From Bacteroidaceae bacterium (GTDB lineage: Bacteria > Bacteroidota > Bacteroidia > Bacteroidales > Bacteroidaceae), in assembly GCA_017615835.1 (NCBI GenBank), contig JAFZZI010000008.1, positions 38,394 through 102,393 of the forward strand: 64,000 nt of DNA, written 5' to 3'. The notes beneath the pieces are model-generated. The model made no database searches. It was not told the origin of the DNA and saw only the letters and a list, made by a program, of their open reading frames with translations. Shown piece after piece: positions 16,532 through 24,789 of this stretch (positions are counted from its first letter, which is position 1; each line of letters begins with the position of its first letter). The position numbers and the translations under genes were made by a program.

Positions 16532-18745
16532 TCAATCGTTCGACAGTCTCTTCTTCAGGTTCTGGATGTGCTCGACAAACTCTTTGGTGTCTTTTCTGAC
16601 TTTTACGATAAAGCTGTCGTCATCCAACTTGCCCCAGGCTGCCATGCGCTCTTCCTCATTCCTGTAGGTGGACTGACGGAAAAGGTTATCATAGTCCTTT
16701 TTCCTGGTCTCGAATACCTGGTCACTGATGTAGTACTGTATTTCAATACCTTTGTCAAGTAATGATTTCCAAGTTTCGCTGGTGAAAGATTTTATGCCGA
16801 AGGCTTCCATGTATGACTGGATGGAATGCTTTAGTTTGTCGGCAGGGTACTGTTTCCAGATGTCATTATATCTGTGGTGAATCTCCTTCCATGAGTTGAG
16901 TTCACGATTGCATATGTCAGAACGGAGGGTGTCGCATTCCGAAGCAGGCATCAGCTGACCTCCGAGGTTGACCCACTCGGTTACCCTGGGAGTGTTGAGA
17001 TTGTCTGTCAATGAGACAAAGGTGTCCTGAGGATTGTTGTCAAGCCAACTCATCACGTTCTTGACTGCGTAGTATGTAATCATCTCGCCGTAGGCATGGT
17101 ATGCCTTGTAAACCTTCAAGATGCGGACTTTGCGGTGGCCTTTTTCCATGTTCTCGCCGAATACCTCAAGAGCATCCACAGTCTTCGGGTCACCTGACAG
17201 AAGTTTTTTGCCGGCGGCTAGCAACTCGCTCTCTTTGGTATCTTCGGTCAACTGACCATTAGCCCTGTACCATGCCTTTCCTGTCCAGATTGCCAAAAGA
17301 CGTCTGGAATTAAGAGCCTCTTCCATGCTGTCCGGAGCGAAGGAATCAAATTCGATGTTCTGAATCTTGAACACACGGCTGTCCCTATTGGCATATTTCC
17401 AGTTGTTGCGAGCCATTGAAAACATGTTGTACATCCATGTGAATGCCGGCATAACATGTAACTCGTCGTTTGCAGTATCGTTGCTCAGCAGTGCAAACGG
17501 AAGGGGATTTATCATCTCATATGGATAGTCAGCCTTGGCAAGCATGGTGTAGCTTGCAAATTTGCTGGAATGTTTGACGCTTGTGCAGAGACCTGGCCAG
17601 AAGCCACGGCCTGCCTCAATCTCGTTGTCGCTAGTACGGCTGTTATGATTCGAACCTATTGTAGCTCCGGCAGCCATGTTGGACTGTCCTTTCACTACAC
17701 TCGCAATCAGGAAGGAGTTGTTGTGATGCTGTTCGTGTGCGGGGAAAATAAGGTTGTTCAACACTTCGCAGCAGGATATGGTGGAATTGTCACCAAGGAA
17801 TGAGTCAATCAGACGGGCTCCGTACTTCAGGTTGGAATGACTTCCAAGGACGAACTTGACTGCTATGCAGGAATAGAATATCCGGCAGCCGTAACCGACT
17901 ATGCCGTTGACCATGACAACATTCTCGCCTATCTGTGAAGGTTCCTTCTCAGAAGAATTTATGGTGATGTTCTTCAGTTTGCTGGCTCCTTTAATGTAGC
18001 AGCAGTTGCCTATCTTGGCATCCTTCAGGATCAGGGAGTTCTTGATGACGGTTCCGTATCCTACGGTTCCGTAGAAACCGCGCCGGTTGTCGAAAGAGTT
18101 CTGAGTGATTGATGTGAGACGGTCCTGAAGCAGCGAGTCGTCGATGTACTTTGCCCACAGGTAGGCATCTGCCGCAATCATTCCGTCAAAAGGCAAGATT
18201 TTACGGTATCCGGCCTCATTCATGACTTCCATGCTCACCCGAACGGTTTCTTCCTCTCCTTCCTTGAGAATACCGTTTCCGAATTTGGCATGATCGGTAC
18301 AAGACATCTCCTGAATATTGAAAAGCATGCATCTGTCACCGATAATATAATGGGAGAGGTAGTGGACATTGTGAATGGAGCAGTCATCGCCTATGTCGCA
18401 CGAGTGGATGGAACTGTTGGTTATTCCGCAAGGCAGCCTGAGGTCGTGATACTGAAGTCCGTCTTCTGTTATCCTGCCAATGCGTACGAGACCGTAGAAT
18501 TTGCAGTTCTTTACCATCATCGGGTTGAACTCATCGGTCACGTATATCGTATCCCAGCTTGCAGCAGTATTGTCATTCTTGACAAGAGTCTCTATTTCAA
18601 AACTGTTGAGATGCCGCCACCCCTTTTCAGGTGCAGTCACTTGGGTATTCCTGAGATAATACTTGTCTTTCCCTGCAGGGATGTACTTCTCGTCGAGGAA
18701 ACTGTTGAAAAGTTTGTAAGATGAAAGCAGAGTAACCTTCTCCAT
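16532..18745 (-). CDS. DUF4954 protein with left-handed beta-helix repeats
   Basis: A 737-residue protein matching the DUF4954 family of Bacteroidota. Much of residues 95-400 consists of hexapeptide-like repeats (IGDDCSIHNV, IGDRCMLFNI, IGNCCYIKGA, IGENVVMVNG), the signature of left-handed beta-helix enzymes such as sugar-nucleotide and acyl transferases. HHNNSFLIASVVKGQSN and ATIGSNHNSR are conserved-looking. The C-terminal 300 residues are helical. Start ATG 18745 (MEKVTLL) was chosen because the longer frame reads through the -7 box. The enzyme activity is unknown; pairing with a SIS isomerase suggests sugar-phosphate metabolism, which is inference. Confidence 0.85.
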   Translation of the reverse strand: MEKVTLLSSYKLFNSFLDEKYIPAGKDKYYLRNTQVTAPEKGWRHLNSFEIETLVKNDNTAASWDTIYVTDEFNPMMVKNCKFYGLVRIGRITEDGLQYHDLRLPCGITNSSIHSCDIGDDCSIHNVHYLSHYIIGDRCMLFNIQEMSCTDHAKFGNGILKEGEEETVRVSMEVMNEAGYRKILPFDGMIAADAYLWAKYIDDSLLQDRLTSITQNSFDNRRGFYGTVGYGTVIKNSLILKDAKIGNCCYIKGASKLKNITINSSEKEPSQIGENVVMVNGIVGYGCRIFYSCIAVKFVLGSHSNLKYGARLIDSFLGDNSTISCCEVLNNLIFPAHEQHHNNSFLIASVVKGQSNMAAGATIGSNHNSRTSDNEIEAGRGFWPGLCTSVKHSSKFASYTMLAKADYPYEMINPLPFALLSNDTANDELHVMPAFTWMYNMFSMARNNWKYANRDSRVFKIQNIEFDSFAPDSMEEALNSRRLLAIWTGKAWYRANGQLTEDTKESELLAAGKKLLSGDPKTVDALEVFGENMEKGHRKVRILKVYKAYHAYGEMITYYAVKNVMSWLDNNPQDTFVSLTDNLNTPRVTEWVNLGGQLMPASECDTLRSDICNRELNSWKEIHHRYNDIWKQYPADKLKHSIQSYMEAFGIKSFTSETWKSLLDKGIEIQYYISDQVFETRKKDYDNLFRQSTYRNEEERMAAWGKLDDDSFIVKVRKDTKEFVEHIQNLKKRLSND

Positions 18746-18768
18746 ATCGTCGATTTTGAGTTTGCGCT

Positions 18769-18777
18769 GCAAAATTA
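18769..18777 (-). promoter_or_regulatory. Bacteroidota -7 box TAATTTTGC
   Basis: TAnnTTTGC match on the minus strand, 23 bases before ATG 18745; promoter of the DUF4954-SIS unit. Confidence 0.6.
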
Positions 18778-18845
18778 ATGCATAAAAATTAATTTGCAAA
18801 GAGAACAACATATAAAAATATTATTTTTATATAATGTTCAGTGTG

Positions 18846-18880
18846 GTAAAAATAAAAGCGGAACCAACAGGATCCGCTTT
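18846..18880 (-). terminator. Rho-independent terminator after DUF5606 gene
   Basis: Minus-strand AAAGCGGA/TCCGCTTT stem with a 10-nt loop, followed by TATTTTT. It closes the nusB to DUF5606 unit, 35 bases past its last stop codon. Confidence 0.8.
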
Positions 18881-18915
18881 GTAAAAATATGCGTTGTGAG
18901 ACACTCACACCGCAA

Positions 18916-19362
18916 TCATTCCTTCTCTGAAGTTGCTGATTCCGACTTTTCGGTATCCTCTGATTTTTCTTCCTCAAAATTATTGAATCCGTTGGCTACA
19001 AGCAAGTTGTACCAGTTGAAAATCTTCTTGATATGGCTGGGATGTACCCTGTCCCTGTCAAAATCAGAAACATATTCCGCAAGCAGTTTCCTCAACCCGT
19101 CATCGTTCATTTTGGACGGAGTTATATCGAGTACCTTTCCGTCATGCTTAGAAGAAATTCTCTTAAAAACCTCACGCAGGCCAAGTTCGCCATCGTCCGT
19201 ATATATTGAGATATTGCCAAGAGACACAGCCTTTCCGTCTCCCTGGACGGTGGATCTCTTTTTAAGGTCGTCAACAGACTCGACAATAATGCTTTGACGG
19301 CCTCTTGCGACCAGCTTATACAGGCCGGGACGGCCTGTGACAGTCAAAATTTTATTCAACAT
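18916..19362 (-). CDS. DUF5606 protein
   Basis: A 148-residue cytoplasmic protein of the Bacteroidota family DUF5606. The N-terminus KILTVTGRPGLYKLVARGRQSIIVESVD looks like a small beta-barrel (SH3/Tudor-like) fold. It is followed by a helical part and an acidic, charged tail of about 25 residues (EEEKSEDTEKSE). The function is unknown. It is the last gene of nusB-yajC-ybbR-coaE, 15 bases after coaE, an order I believe recurs in Bacteroidales; that suggests a housekeeping role. Confidence 0.85.
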   Translation of the reverse strand: MLNKILTVTGRPGLYKLVARGRQSIIVESVDDLKKRSTVQGDGKAVSLGNISIYTDDGELGLREVFKRISSKHDGKVLDITPSKMNDDGLRKLLAEYVSDFDRDRVHPSHIKKIFNWYNLLVANGFNNFEEEKSEDTEKSESATSEKE

Positions 19363-19377
19363 AGCGATTACTATTAT

Positions 19378-19992
19378 TTATTGGTTATTAATTTGTCGGA
19401 CACTACTCATTATTATTTCAAGAACCCTCCCTGTCTCTTTGTTCAGGTTCACCTCGTCTCCGGAGTTGTCAATGACGGCGTCAGCCTGGGAAAGCATCTT
19501 CTTTCTGGACATCTGCGCATTCTTTCTCCTGATGATACTGTCGCGCGCGGCCCCATCCCTCATCATTGCCCTTTTAATGCGAAGTCTGTCAGGAGCATCA
19601 ACGACTACCACGAAATCGATATGCGACCTAAGCCCCGACTCAAACAGTATGGCGGATTCAACGGCACAGACTTGTACGCCTTCCTGCTCCAGCTCCTCAC
19701 ACCATTTATCAAAACATTCCAACACCATGGGATGGATTACGCCGTTTACTGAAGCCGCATTATCCGGAGAAGAGAAAATGAATGCAGAGAGACGTTCCTT
19801 GTCTATGTATTCTCCGCAGTAGAAATCTATTCCTGTGGCTTCGATAAGGGATTCCCTTATGGAATGATTTCCACTCATCAGACTTTTAGCCTGGGAATCA
19901 CAGTCGAAAACCGGTATTCCGCGGGCGGCAAACAACTCTGAAACACGGCTTTTGCCACTGCCTATTCCTCCAGCGAGTCCTATCCTGAACAT
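19378..19992 (-). CDS. coaE: Dephospho-CoA kinase
   Basis: A 204-residue cytoplasmic kinase catalysing the last step of coenzyme A synthesis, ATP-dependent phosphorylation of dephospho-CoA. The P-loop GLAGGIGSGKS is at residues 5-15. FDCDSQAKSLM (about 30-40) matches the family's DxD region, and the lid segment RLRIKRAMMRDG is present. Length is standard for the family. It sits 12 bases after the YbbR-like gene and 15 before DUF5606 on the same strand. Confidence 0.95.
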   Translation of the reverse strand: MFRIGLAGGIGSGKSRVSELFAARGIPVFDCDSQAKSLMSGNHSIRESLIEATGIDFYCGEYIDKERLSAFIFSSPDNAASVNGVIHPMVLECFDKWCEELEQEGVQVCAVESAILFESGLRSHIDFVVVVDAPDRLRIKRAMMRDGAARDSIIRRKNAQMSRKKMLSQADAVIDNSGDEVNLNKETGRVLEIIMSSVRQINNQ

Positions 19993-20004
19993 TCTTGTAC
20001 CGGC

Positions 20005-20994
20005 TTATGGTGTGTACTCACGTTTTTCGAAGAGGTACTCTACTATTTGCGGAGATATTCTTACGTTGTAAACGTTGGATGGCTGCTGGAAGACTTCGAC
20101 TTCGGCCTTGTCACCAGACGTATCCATTGAGGAGCAGTCAATCCCGACCACAAAGTCAGAAGCATCAACCTCCTCAAAATCAGAAAGGCGTACTTGGAAC
20201 ATGAGTCTGACGACTGATGGGAAAGTCCTCAGTTGCAGACCGTCTTCAATGTTGATTCCCGTTACCCTGACGTCCGTGCTCTTTTCTGTCACCTGTGAAG
20301 CCTTCACGGTAACAGTGACTTCGTTGGTCTGAAGTACAGCTCCTTTTGGGGATACGAGACTGTATCGTGCGGAGACCTCGCCAGAGCCAACTTCAATTCC
20401 AGCCGTATCCGTATAAACAGCATCGAATGTTTCCGTCATGTCAGCAGGAACGCGGACTGCCACTCTTTCCGGATCTGTCTTTATCTCATCCACACGATAT
20501 CTGTCTGCACAAACCGGATTCCCGGCAAAACGAATCGGAAGCATGATTTCAGTCATTGTAACATAACTGAATCTAAGCGAATCCGGATAGATTGACCTGA
20601 CAGTGAGAGTGGTAGGAAGGAGACTGCTGAGCGTATCCATCAAGACTGTCGATGAGACAGAACTGGAGCCGTTGACTGACGGCTGGAATGCTGAAACAGG
20701 TATCTTAAGAACCCTCTTACGGCGGCTTTCACGCCACAGCAAAGTTCCTTGTCCGGTCACGCTGACGCGGACAGGCGACGTCAGAGGCCGTGTGATGTTG
20801 TCGTTCTTGTCTAATCCGGCTACCTCGACAGGATACTGCAATGCGAAATCGAATGTTCCACCCATGGTGTGCGACCACCACATGAACAATGCAAGCATGA
20901 GAAACAGCAGGAAGACAGGAATATCGCCATTCTTTATCCTTAGAAGCAGTATCCTGCCCAGTTTCCTGAAAAAAACCGCAAAGCGTACAGGCAT
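20005..20994 (-). CDS. YbbR-like domain protein (CdaR-like)
   Basis: A 329-residue membrane-anchored protein with one N-terminal helix (about residues 25-45, VFLLFLMLALFMWW) and an extracytoplasmic region of two or three YbbR-type beta domains. In Firmicutes YbbR/CdaR proteins modulate the diadenylate cyclase CdaA; no cyclase gene is adjacent here, so that role is unproved. It follows yajC by 31 bases and precedes coaE by 12. The C-terminal tail ends in charged residues with no second membrane helix. Confidence 0.85.
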   Translation of the reverse strand: MPVRFAVFFRKLGRILLLRIKNGDIPVFLLFLMLALFMWWSHTMGGTFDFALQYPVEVAGLDKNDNITRPLTSPVRVSVTGQGTLLWRESRRKRVLKIPVSAFQPSVNGSSSVSSTVLMDTLSSLLPTTLTVRSIYPDSLRFSYVTMTEIMLPIRFAGNPVCADRYRVDEIKTDPERVAVRVPADMTETFDAVYTDTAGIEVGSGEVSARYSLVSPKGAVLQTNEVTVTVKASQVTEKSTDVRVTGINIEDGLQLRTFPSVVRLMFQVRLSDFEEVDASDFVVGIDCSSMDTSGDKAEVEVFQQPSNVYNVRISPQIVEYLFEKREYTP

Positions 20995-21025
20995 CTTCCC
21001 GAACCGGCCCTATGAAAAAGAAAGT

Positions 21026-21484
21026 TTATGCCTTCTCGTCCTTGGAGGGATTCTTCCCCTTGCTTGACTTTTTTGACGGTTGTGCCGGCTGTGGCACGGG
21101 CACCGGGTTGACATATCTCTTATCCACCTTGATGCGCATGCCCTGTGCAATTTCAAGCACGACGGAAACATCGTCGATTGACTTGATCTTACCGAATATT
21201 CCTGTACTTGTAACTACATCCTGGTCAAGTTGCAGCGAATTACGGAACTTCTCACCTTCCTTGTCCTGACGTTTCGGCAGGAACATCATGACAAAGAGGA
21301 AAACAATGACAATAATCCATATACCCATTCCTCCCATGCCAGCAGGTCTTTGGGCTTCTGCACCGTCTGACGGAATATCAGAAAGATTAGGTTCGCTCGA
21401 CTGAACGAAATTCAACACACTCTGCTGCTGAACAGCAACTTCCACCAATTCGCCGGTGGGATTGAGATAAAGCATTGTAGCCAT
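21026..21484 (-). CDS. yajC: Preprotein translocase subunit YajC
   Basis: A 152-residue inner-membrane accessory subunit of the SecDF-YajC complex. A single helix (about 54-70, IWIIVIVFLFVMMF) is followed by LPKRQDKEGEKFRNSLQLDQDVVTSTGIFGKI, the typical cytoplasmic beta domain. The tail is lysine-rich. The 50 residues before the helix, including a glutamine-rich stretch and a glycine/methionine run, are longer than in most YajC proteins. No internal start would give a shorter complete protein except one beside the helix. It is 110 bases downstream of nusB, so it may have its own promoter. Confidence 0.9.
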   Translation of the reverse strand: MATMLYLNPTGELVEVAVQQQSVLNFVQSSEPNLSDIPSDGAEAQRPAGMGGMGIWIIVIVFLFVMMFLPKRQDKEGEKFRNSLQLDQDVVTSTGIFGKIKSIDDVSVVLEIAQGMRIKVDKRYVNPVPVPQPAQPSKKSSKGKNPSKDEKA

Positions 21485-21594
21485 ATACCTAAATTAATAC
21501 AATATTTTTCTATGTTTCCGATGCCTGTGATGCGGTGTCCGGCTAACAAGAAGCAGAGACAATGCATCATCAACAATTGTTCGTTCCACAAATA

Positions 21595-22515
21595 TCAATC
21601 TTTATTCAACCTGCCCTCCTCACGCAGTTCCCTTACCAAAGTATCAAGCACTCCGTTGACGAAACTGCCGCTGCCCGGAGTACCAAACGACTTGGCCAGC
21701 TCGACATACTCGTTTATCGAGACCTTCACCGGAATACCCGGGATGCACAGTATCTCTGCCAAAGCCACCTGCATTACAATGACATCCATCATTGCCAGAC
21801 GGTTGGCATCCCAACCACGGGCGTGAACAAAAATCATCGAACGGTACTCTGTCTGATTATCCAGACTGGCCTGAAGCAGGCTTGAGGCATATTGACCGTC
21901 CCCAGGATCACTGAACTGTCCCAGCAGCTTCTGCCTGGTGCCGTTTTCCTGACGGAACATCTTCAGAGTCTTGAGTATGAACGAATCGGTAAGATCCTTG
22001 TCACTCTCCCAGTAGATGTTCTGGTTCTCAAGGACCTCGCTGAGGTGTTCATTTGCGACGAAAACCTCCTTGTACAGTTTCCTGACAAATGATTTTGAGG
22101 CTTCGTAACCAAAATTCTCATCAGCTACGAAATCGGAAAGTGCAGAACTTTCAAGCACCATGTCGTAGAGATCTCTCATCAGATAACTCTCGTCAATCCA
22201 CGAGGTGTCCTCAGATTCCATATAAGCCAGAAGTTCCTCATTCTCTGCAAGTTGCTTAAGGAAGAGATTCTCTGAGAAAATCTTCTCACCCTCACGAAGA
22301 TTCTGTGGAGAGTAGCGTTCTTTCCTCGAAACGTTCTGTATGGAATATCTCGAGAGCATGGCTAAGAGGTGAAGCAGAACATGATACAGTTCATACGAGC
22401 CTGAAAGACTGAGTGACAACTCATGAGCCGCCGTTTTCGGATCATCTCCACCATTCTGACAATATGCGTACAGCGTTTGGACGACTTTCTGTCTGATAAA
22501 AACCCTGTTGACCAT
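21595..22515 (-). CDS. nusB: Transcription antitermination factor NusB
   Basis: A 306-residue protein with the NusB fold. It is the long Bacteroidota form: the RNA-binding helical domain is in the C-terminal half, and the N-terminus (RVFIRQKVVQTLYAY) matches the usual start. The region IFVHARGWDANRLAMMDVIVMQVALAEIL and VSINEYVELAKSFGTPGSGSFVNGVLDTL is the family signature with the conserved Asn-Gly-Val-Leu. It acts with NusE/S10 in rRNA antitermination. It is the first gene of the yajC-ybbR-coaE set. Confidence 0.93.
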   Translation of the reverse strand: MVNRVFIRQKVVQTLYAYCQNGGDDPKTAAHELSLSLSGSYELYHVLLHLLAMLSRYSIQNVSRKERYSPQNLREGEKIFSENLFLKQLAENEELLAYMESEDTSWIDESYLMRDLYDMVLESSALSDFVADENFGYEASKSFVRKLYKEVFVANEHLSEVLENQNIYWESDKDLTDSFILKTLKMFRQENGTRQKLLGQFSDPGDGQYASSLLQASLDNQTEYRSMIFVHARGWDANRLAMMDVIVMQVALAEILCIPGIPVKVSINEYVELAKSFGTPGSGSFVNGVLDTLVRELREEGRLNKD

Positions 22516-22544
22516 AATAGAGCTTCGGAATATTCAAATCCGGC

Positions 22545-22553
22545 GCGAAGATA
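22545..22553 (-). promoter_or_regulatory. Weak -7 box TATCTTCGC upstream of nusB
   Basis: One mismatch from TAnnTTTGC, 29 bases before ATG 22515. Confidence 0.35.
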
Positions 22554-22666
22554 ACTTAATTTCCCCGACTTTCCCACGACATTGCTCCCAAACGTTAAAA
22601 AAATGCAGCATATTTTGGAAATTAAAGAAAACATGACTTATTTTGAGGAAATTATGATGTGTATTA

Positions 22667-23059
22667 ATGGAAACTTCAGACAAAAAAAGAGAGGAAGCCG
22701 ACCGTGATGTTGAATTCTCTTATGCCATTAAGGCTGGGAAGCGTATCTATTACATGGATGTCCGTAAAACCAGAAAGGATGATTTGTATCTGTCAATTAC
22801 CGAGAGCAAGAAGATACTTCCTCCAGACGGAGACATGACCCAGGCCAGTTTTGAAAAACATAAGATATTCCTGTACAAAGAGGATTTCTCCAAATTTATC
22901 GACGGTTTGTCAAAGGCTATAAGTTACATCCATGAGCATCAGAATCCCATAATGCCCGATCCGGAAAGTAACGTCACTGCTTCCGGCACAACAATATCCG
23001 GAGAGATGCCTGATGCCGGCATGGAAAGACTTGACGCCGGCTTCGAGATTGAATTCTGA
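22667..23059 (+). CDS. DUF3276 / PUR-alpha-like nucleic-acid-binding protein
   Basis: A 130-residue protein with one PUR-alpha-type domain (residues about 15-90): EFSYAIKAGKRIYYMDVRKTRKDDLYLSITESKK and FEKHKIFLYKEDFSKFIDGL. Proteins of this family (for example Borrelia BpuR) bind single-stranded DNA or RNA, and Bacteroidota usually carry a copy. The C-terminal 40 residues are glycine/methionine/acid-rich and probably disordered. Upstream, TTATTTTG is only a near-match to the -7 box. It is divergent from nusB and precedes rplY, which has its own promoter. Confidence 0.88.
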   Translation: METSDKKREEADRDVEFSYAIKAGKRIYYMDVRKTRKDDLYLSITESKKILPPDGDMTQASFEKHKIFLYKEDFSKFIDGLSKAISYIHEHQNPIMPDPESNVTASGTTISGEMPDAGMERLDAGFEIEF

Positions 23060-23087
23060 CTTATTTGGTATCTTCAGAAAGAAATCG

Positions 23088-23096
23088 TAACTTTGC
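23088..23096 (+). promoter_or_regulatory. Bacteroidota -7 box TAACTTTGC
   Basis: Perfect match; leads the rplY-pth-S4 unit with a leader of about 80 bases. Confidence 0.65.
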
Positions 23097-23184
23097 GGCA
23101 CTTTTACATGAGCCGTCCTGATTACGGTCGGATTATTTGTGTGATGGTGAATTGATTATTAACAATTTAGAGTAACACTTAAAG

Positions 23185-23799
23185 ATGAAGACAATTGATG
23201 TCAAGGGCCAGAGCCGCGAAGGTTCAGGCAAAAAAGCAACAAGAGAGTTGAGAAAAGCCAACGGTATTCCATGCATTCTCTACGGAGTTGAGAAGGGAGA
23301 CAATGGACTGCCTGTCGCAAAGCCGTTTTTCGTTACCTTCGAAGAGGTTCGCAATCTGGTATATACCCCGGACATATTTGCAGTTAACCTGACCATTGAC
23401 GGGAAAACCGTAAAAGCCATCATGAAGGATATCCAGTTCCATCCTGTCAAGGACAACATCCTCCACATAGATTTCTATCAGGTAACTGAGGAGAAGCCAA
23501 TAGTCATGAACGTTCCTGTCAAGCTTAACGGTCTGGCTGCCGGTGTAAAAGCGGGCGGACGTCTTGAACAGATCCTGCGCCGTGTCAAGGTTCGCGCCCT
23601 CTACAGCAAGATGCCTGAGAAGATTGAACTTGACGTAACACCGCTGACCATTGGCAAAACCATCAAGGTTGGAGACGTCAACATCGAGGGTCTTGAACTT
23701 GTCAATCCGAAAGAGGCTGTCATTTGCGGCGTAATGGTGACACGTACCGCAAAGACTACTGAAACCGAGGAGGGCGAGGAAGCTTCCGCAGCTGAGTAA
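23185..23799 (+). CDS. rplY: 50S ribosomal protein L25, general stress protein Ctc type
   Basis: A 204-residue ribosomal protein binding 5S rRNA, of the long Ctc form. The L25 domain is residues about 1-90 (GSGKKATRELRKANGIPCILYG near the start). The TL5/Ctc C-terminal beta domain follows (YQVTEEKPIVMNVPVKLNGLAAGVKAGG), with an acidic tail rich in Glu. It is 8 bases upstream of pth, a pairing common in bacteria. The leader of about 80 nt is long enough for feedback regulation, but no structure was recognised. Confidence 0.95.
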   Translation: MKTIDVKGQSREGSGKKATRELRKANGIPCILYGVEKGDNGLPVAKPFFVTFEEVRNLVYTPDIFAVNLTIDGKTVKAIMKDIQFHPVKDNILHIDFYQVTEEKPIVMNVPVKLNGLAAGVKAGGRLEQILRRVKVRALYSKMPEKIELDVTPLTIGKTIKVGDVNIEGLELVNPKEAVICGVMVTRTAKTTETEEGEEASAAE

Positions 23800-23807
23800 T
23801 TTGCTAG

Positions 23808-24368
23808 ATGAAATATCTGATTGTCGGTCTGGGCAATCCGGGTGACGAATACCGGAATACCCGCCACAACATAGGGTTTATGGTATTGGATGCTCTTGCC
23901 GGAGCATCCAATGCTGTTTTCCAGGACAAGCGTTATGGATTTATTTCTCAAATATCGGTCAAAAACTGCCAACTGATCCTTCTGAAGCCTACCACCTTCA
24001 TGAACCTGAGCGGCAACGCCGTACGCTATTGGATGAACAAGGAGAACATTGAGCCGGAAAGACTGCTGGTTGTATGCGATGACATTCAGCTTCCCCTCGG
24101 CAAGATGCGACTTCGCGGGAAAGGAGGTAACGGTGGCCATAACGGTCTCGGGAACATTATCGACACAATTGGAACCCAGGACTTCGCACGGTTACGTATC
24201 GGCATCGGCAATGACTTTCCGATCGGAGCCCAGATCAAGTTTGTTCTCGATCCTTTCTTTCCGGAAGAGAAGAGCATTATCGACGAGCGCCTCCCCATAG
24301 CCACAGAGACTATTGTCAGTTTCTGTCTGCAAGGACTTGAGAGAACCATGACCCAATACAACCGTTGA
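23808..24368 (+). CDS. pth: Peptidyl-tRNA hydrolase
   Basis: A 186-residue cytoplasmic enzyme that releases tRNA from prematurely dropped peptidyl-tRNA. The signature [22 protein letters not shown] is near the start, with the catalytic histidine in [20 protein letters not shown] and [24 protein letters not shown] carry the other conserved active-site residues. Full length. It follows rplY by 8 bases and is followed by the S4 protein 5 bases later. Confidence 0.96.
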   Translation: MKYLIVGLGNPGDEYRNTRHNIGFMVLDALAGASNAVFQDKRYGFISQISVKNCQLILLKPTTFMNLSGNAVRYWMNKENIEPERLLVVCDDIQLPLGKMRLRGKGGNGGHNGLGNIIDTIGTQDFARLRIGIGNDFPIGAQIKFVLDPFFPEEKSIIDERLPIATETIVSFCLQGLERTMTQYNR

Positions 24369-24373
24369 TTCAC

Positions 24374-24784
24374 ATGGAAGCCCGCCTTGACAAATGGCTA
24401 TGGTCCGTTCGTATCTTCAAGACACGCACCATTGCTGCAGAGGCCTGCAAGAAAGGACGCATCTCCATAAACGGCACTGTTGCAAAACCCTCCAAGACAG
24501 TTAAAGACGGAGATACGGTACAAGTACGCAAGGCGCCGGTAACATACACCTTCAGGGTTCTTAAGGCTATAGAGAACCGAGTAGGTGCCAAACTGGTACC
24601 TGACATGATGGAAAACCTCACCCCACCCGATCAGTACGAGTTGCTCGAGATGAACCGGATAAGCGGTTTTGTCAAGCGCGCGGCAGGTCTTGGACGCCCG
24701 ACAAAGAAAGAGCGCCGCGATATGGAGGATTTCCTCGACACCGACAGCGCTGCATATTCTGAAGAGTTCGACTTCGATGAATAG
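24374..24784 (+). CDS. S4-domain RNA-binding protein (HslR/Hsp15-like)
   Basis: A 136-residue protein whose N-terminus MEARLDKWLWSVRIFKTRTIAAEACKKGRI is the S4 RNA-binding fold of Hsp15/HslR. In E. coli Hsp15 recycles stalled 50S subunits carrying peptidyl-tRNA, so the link with pth is functionally sensible. The acidic C-terminus (EEFDFDE) is unlike the basic tail of E. coli Hsp15. ATG 24374 is used rather than TTG 24365, which lies inside the pth stop region. Convergent with pepT, 5 bases apart. Confidence 0.9.
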   Translation: MEARLDKWLWSVRIFKTRTIAAEACKKGRISINGTVAKPSKTVKDGDTVQVRKAPVTYTFRVLKAIENRVGAKLVPDMMENLTPPDQYELLEMNRISGFVKRAAGLGRPTKKERRDMEDFLDTDSAAYSEEFDFDE

Positions 24785-24789
24785 CCGTC

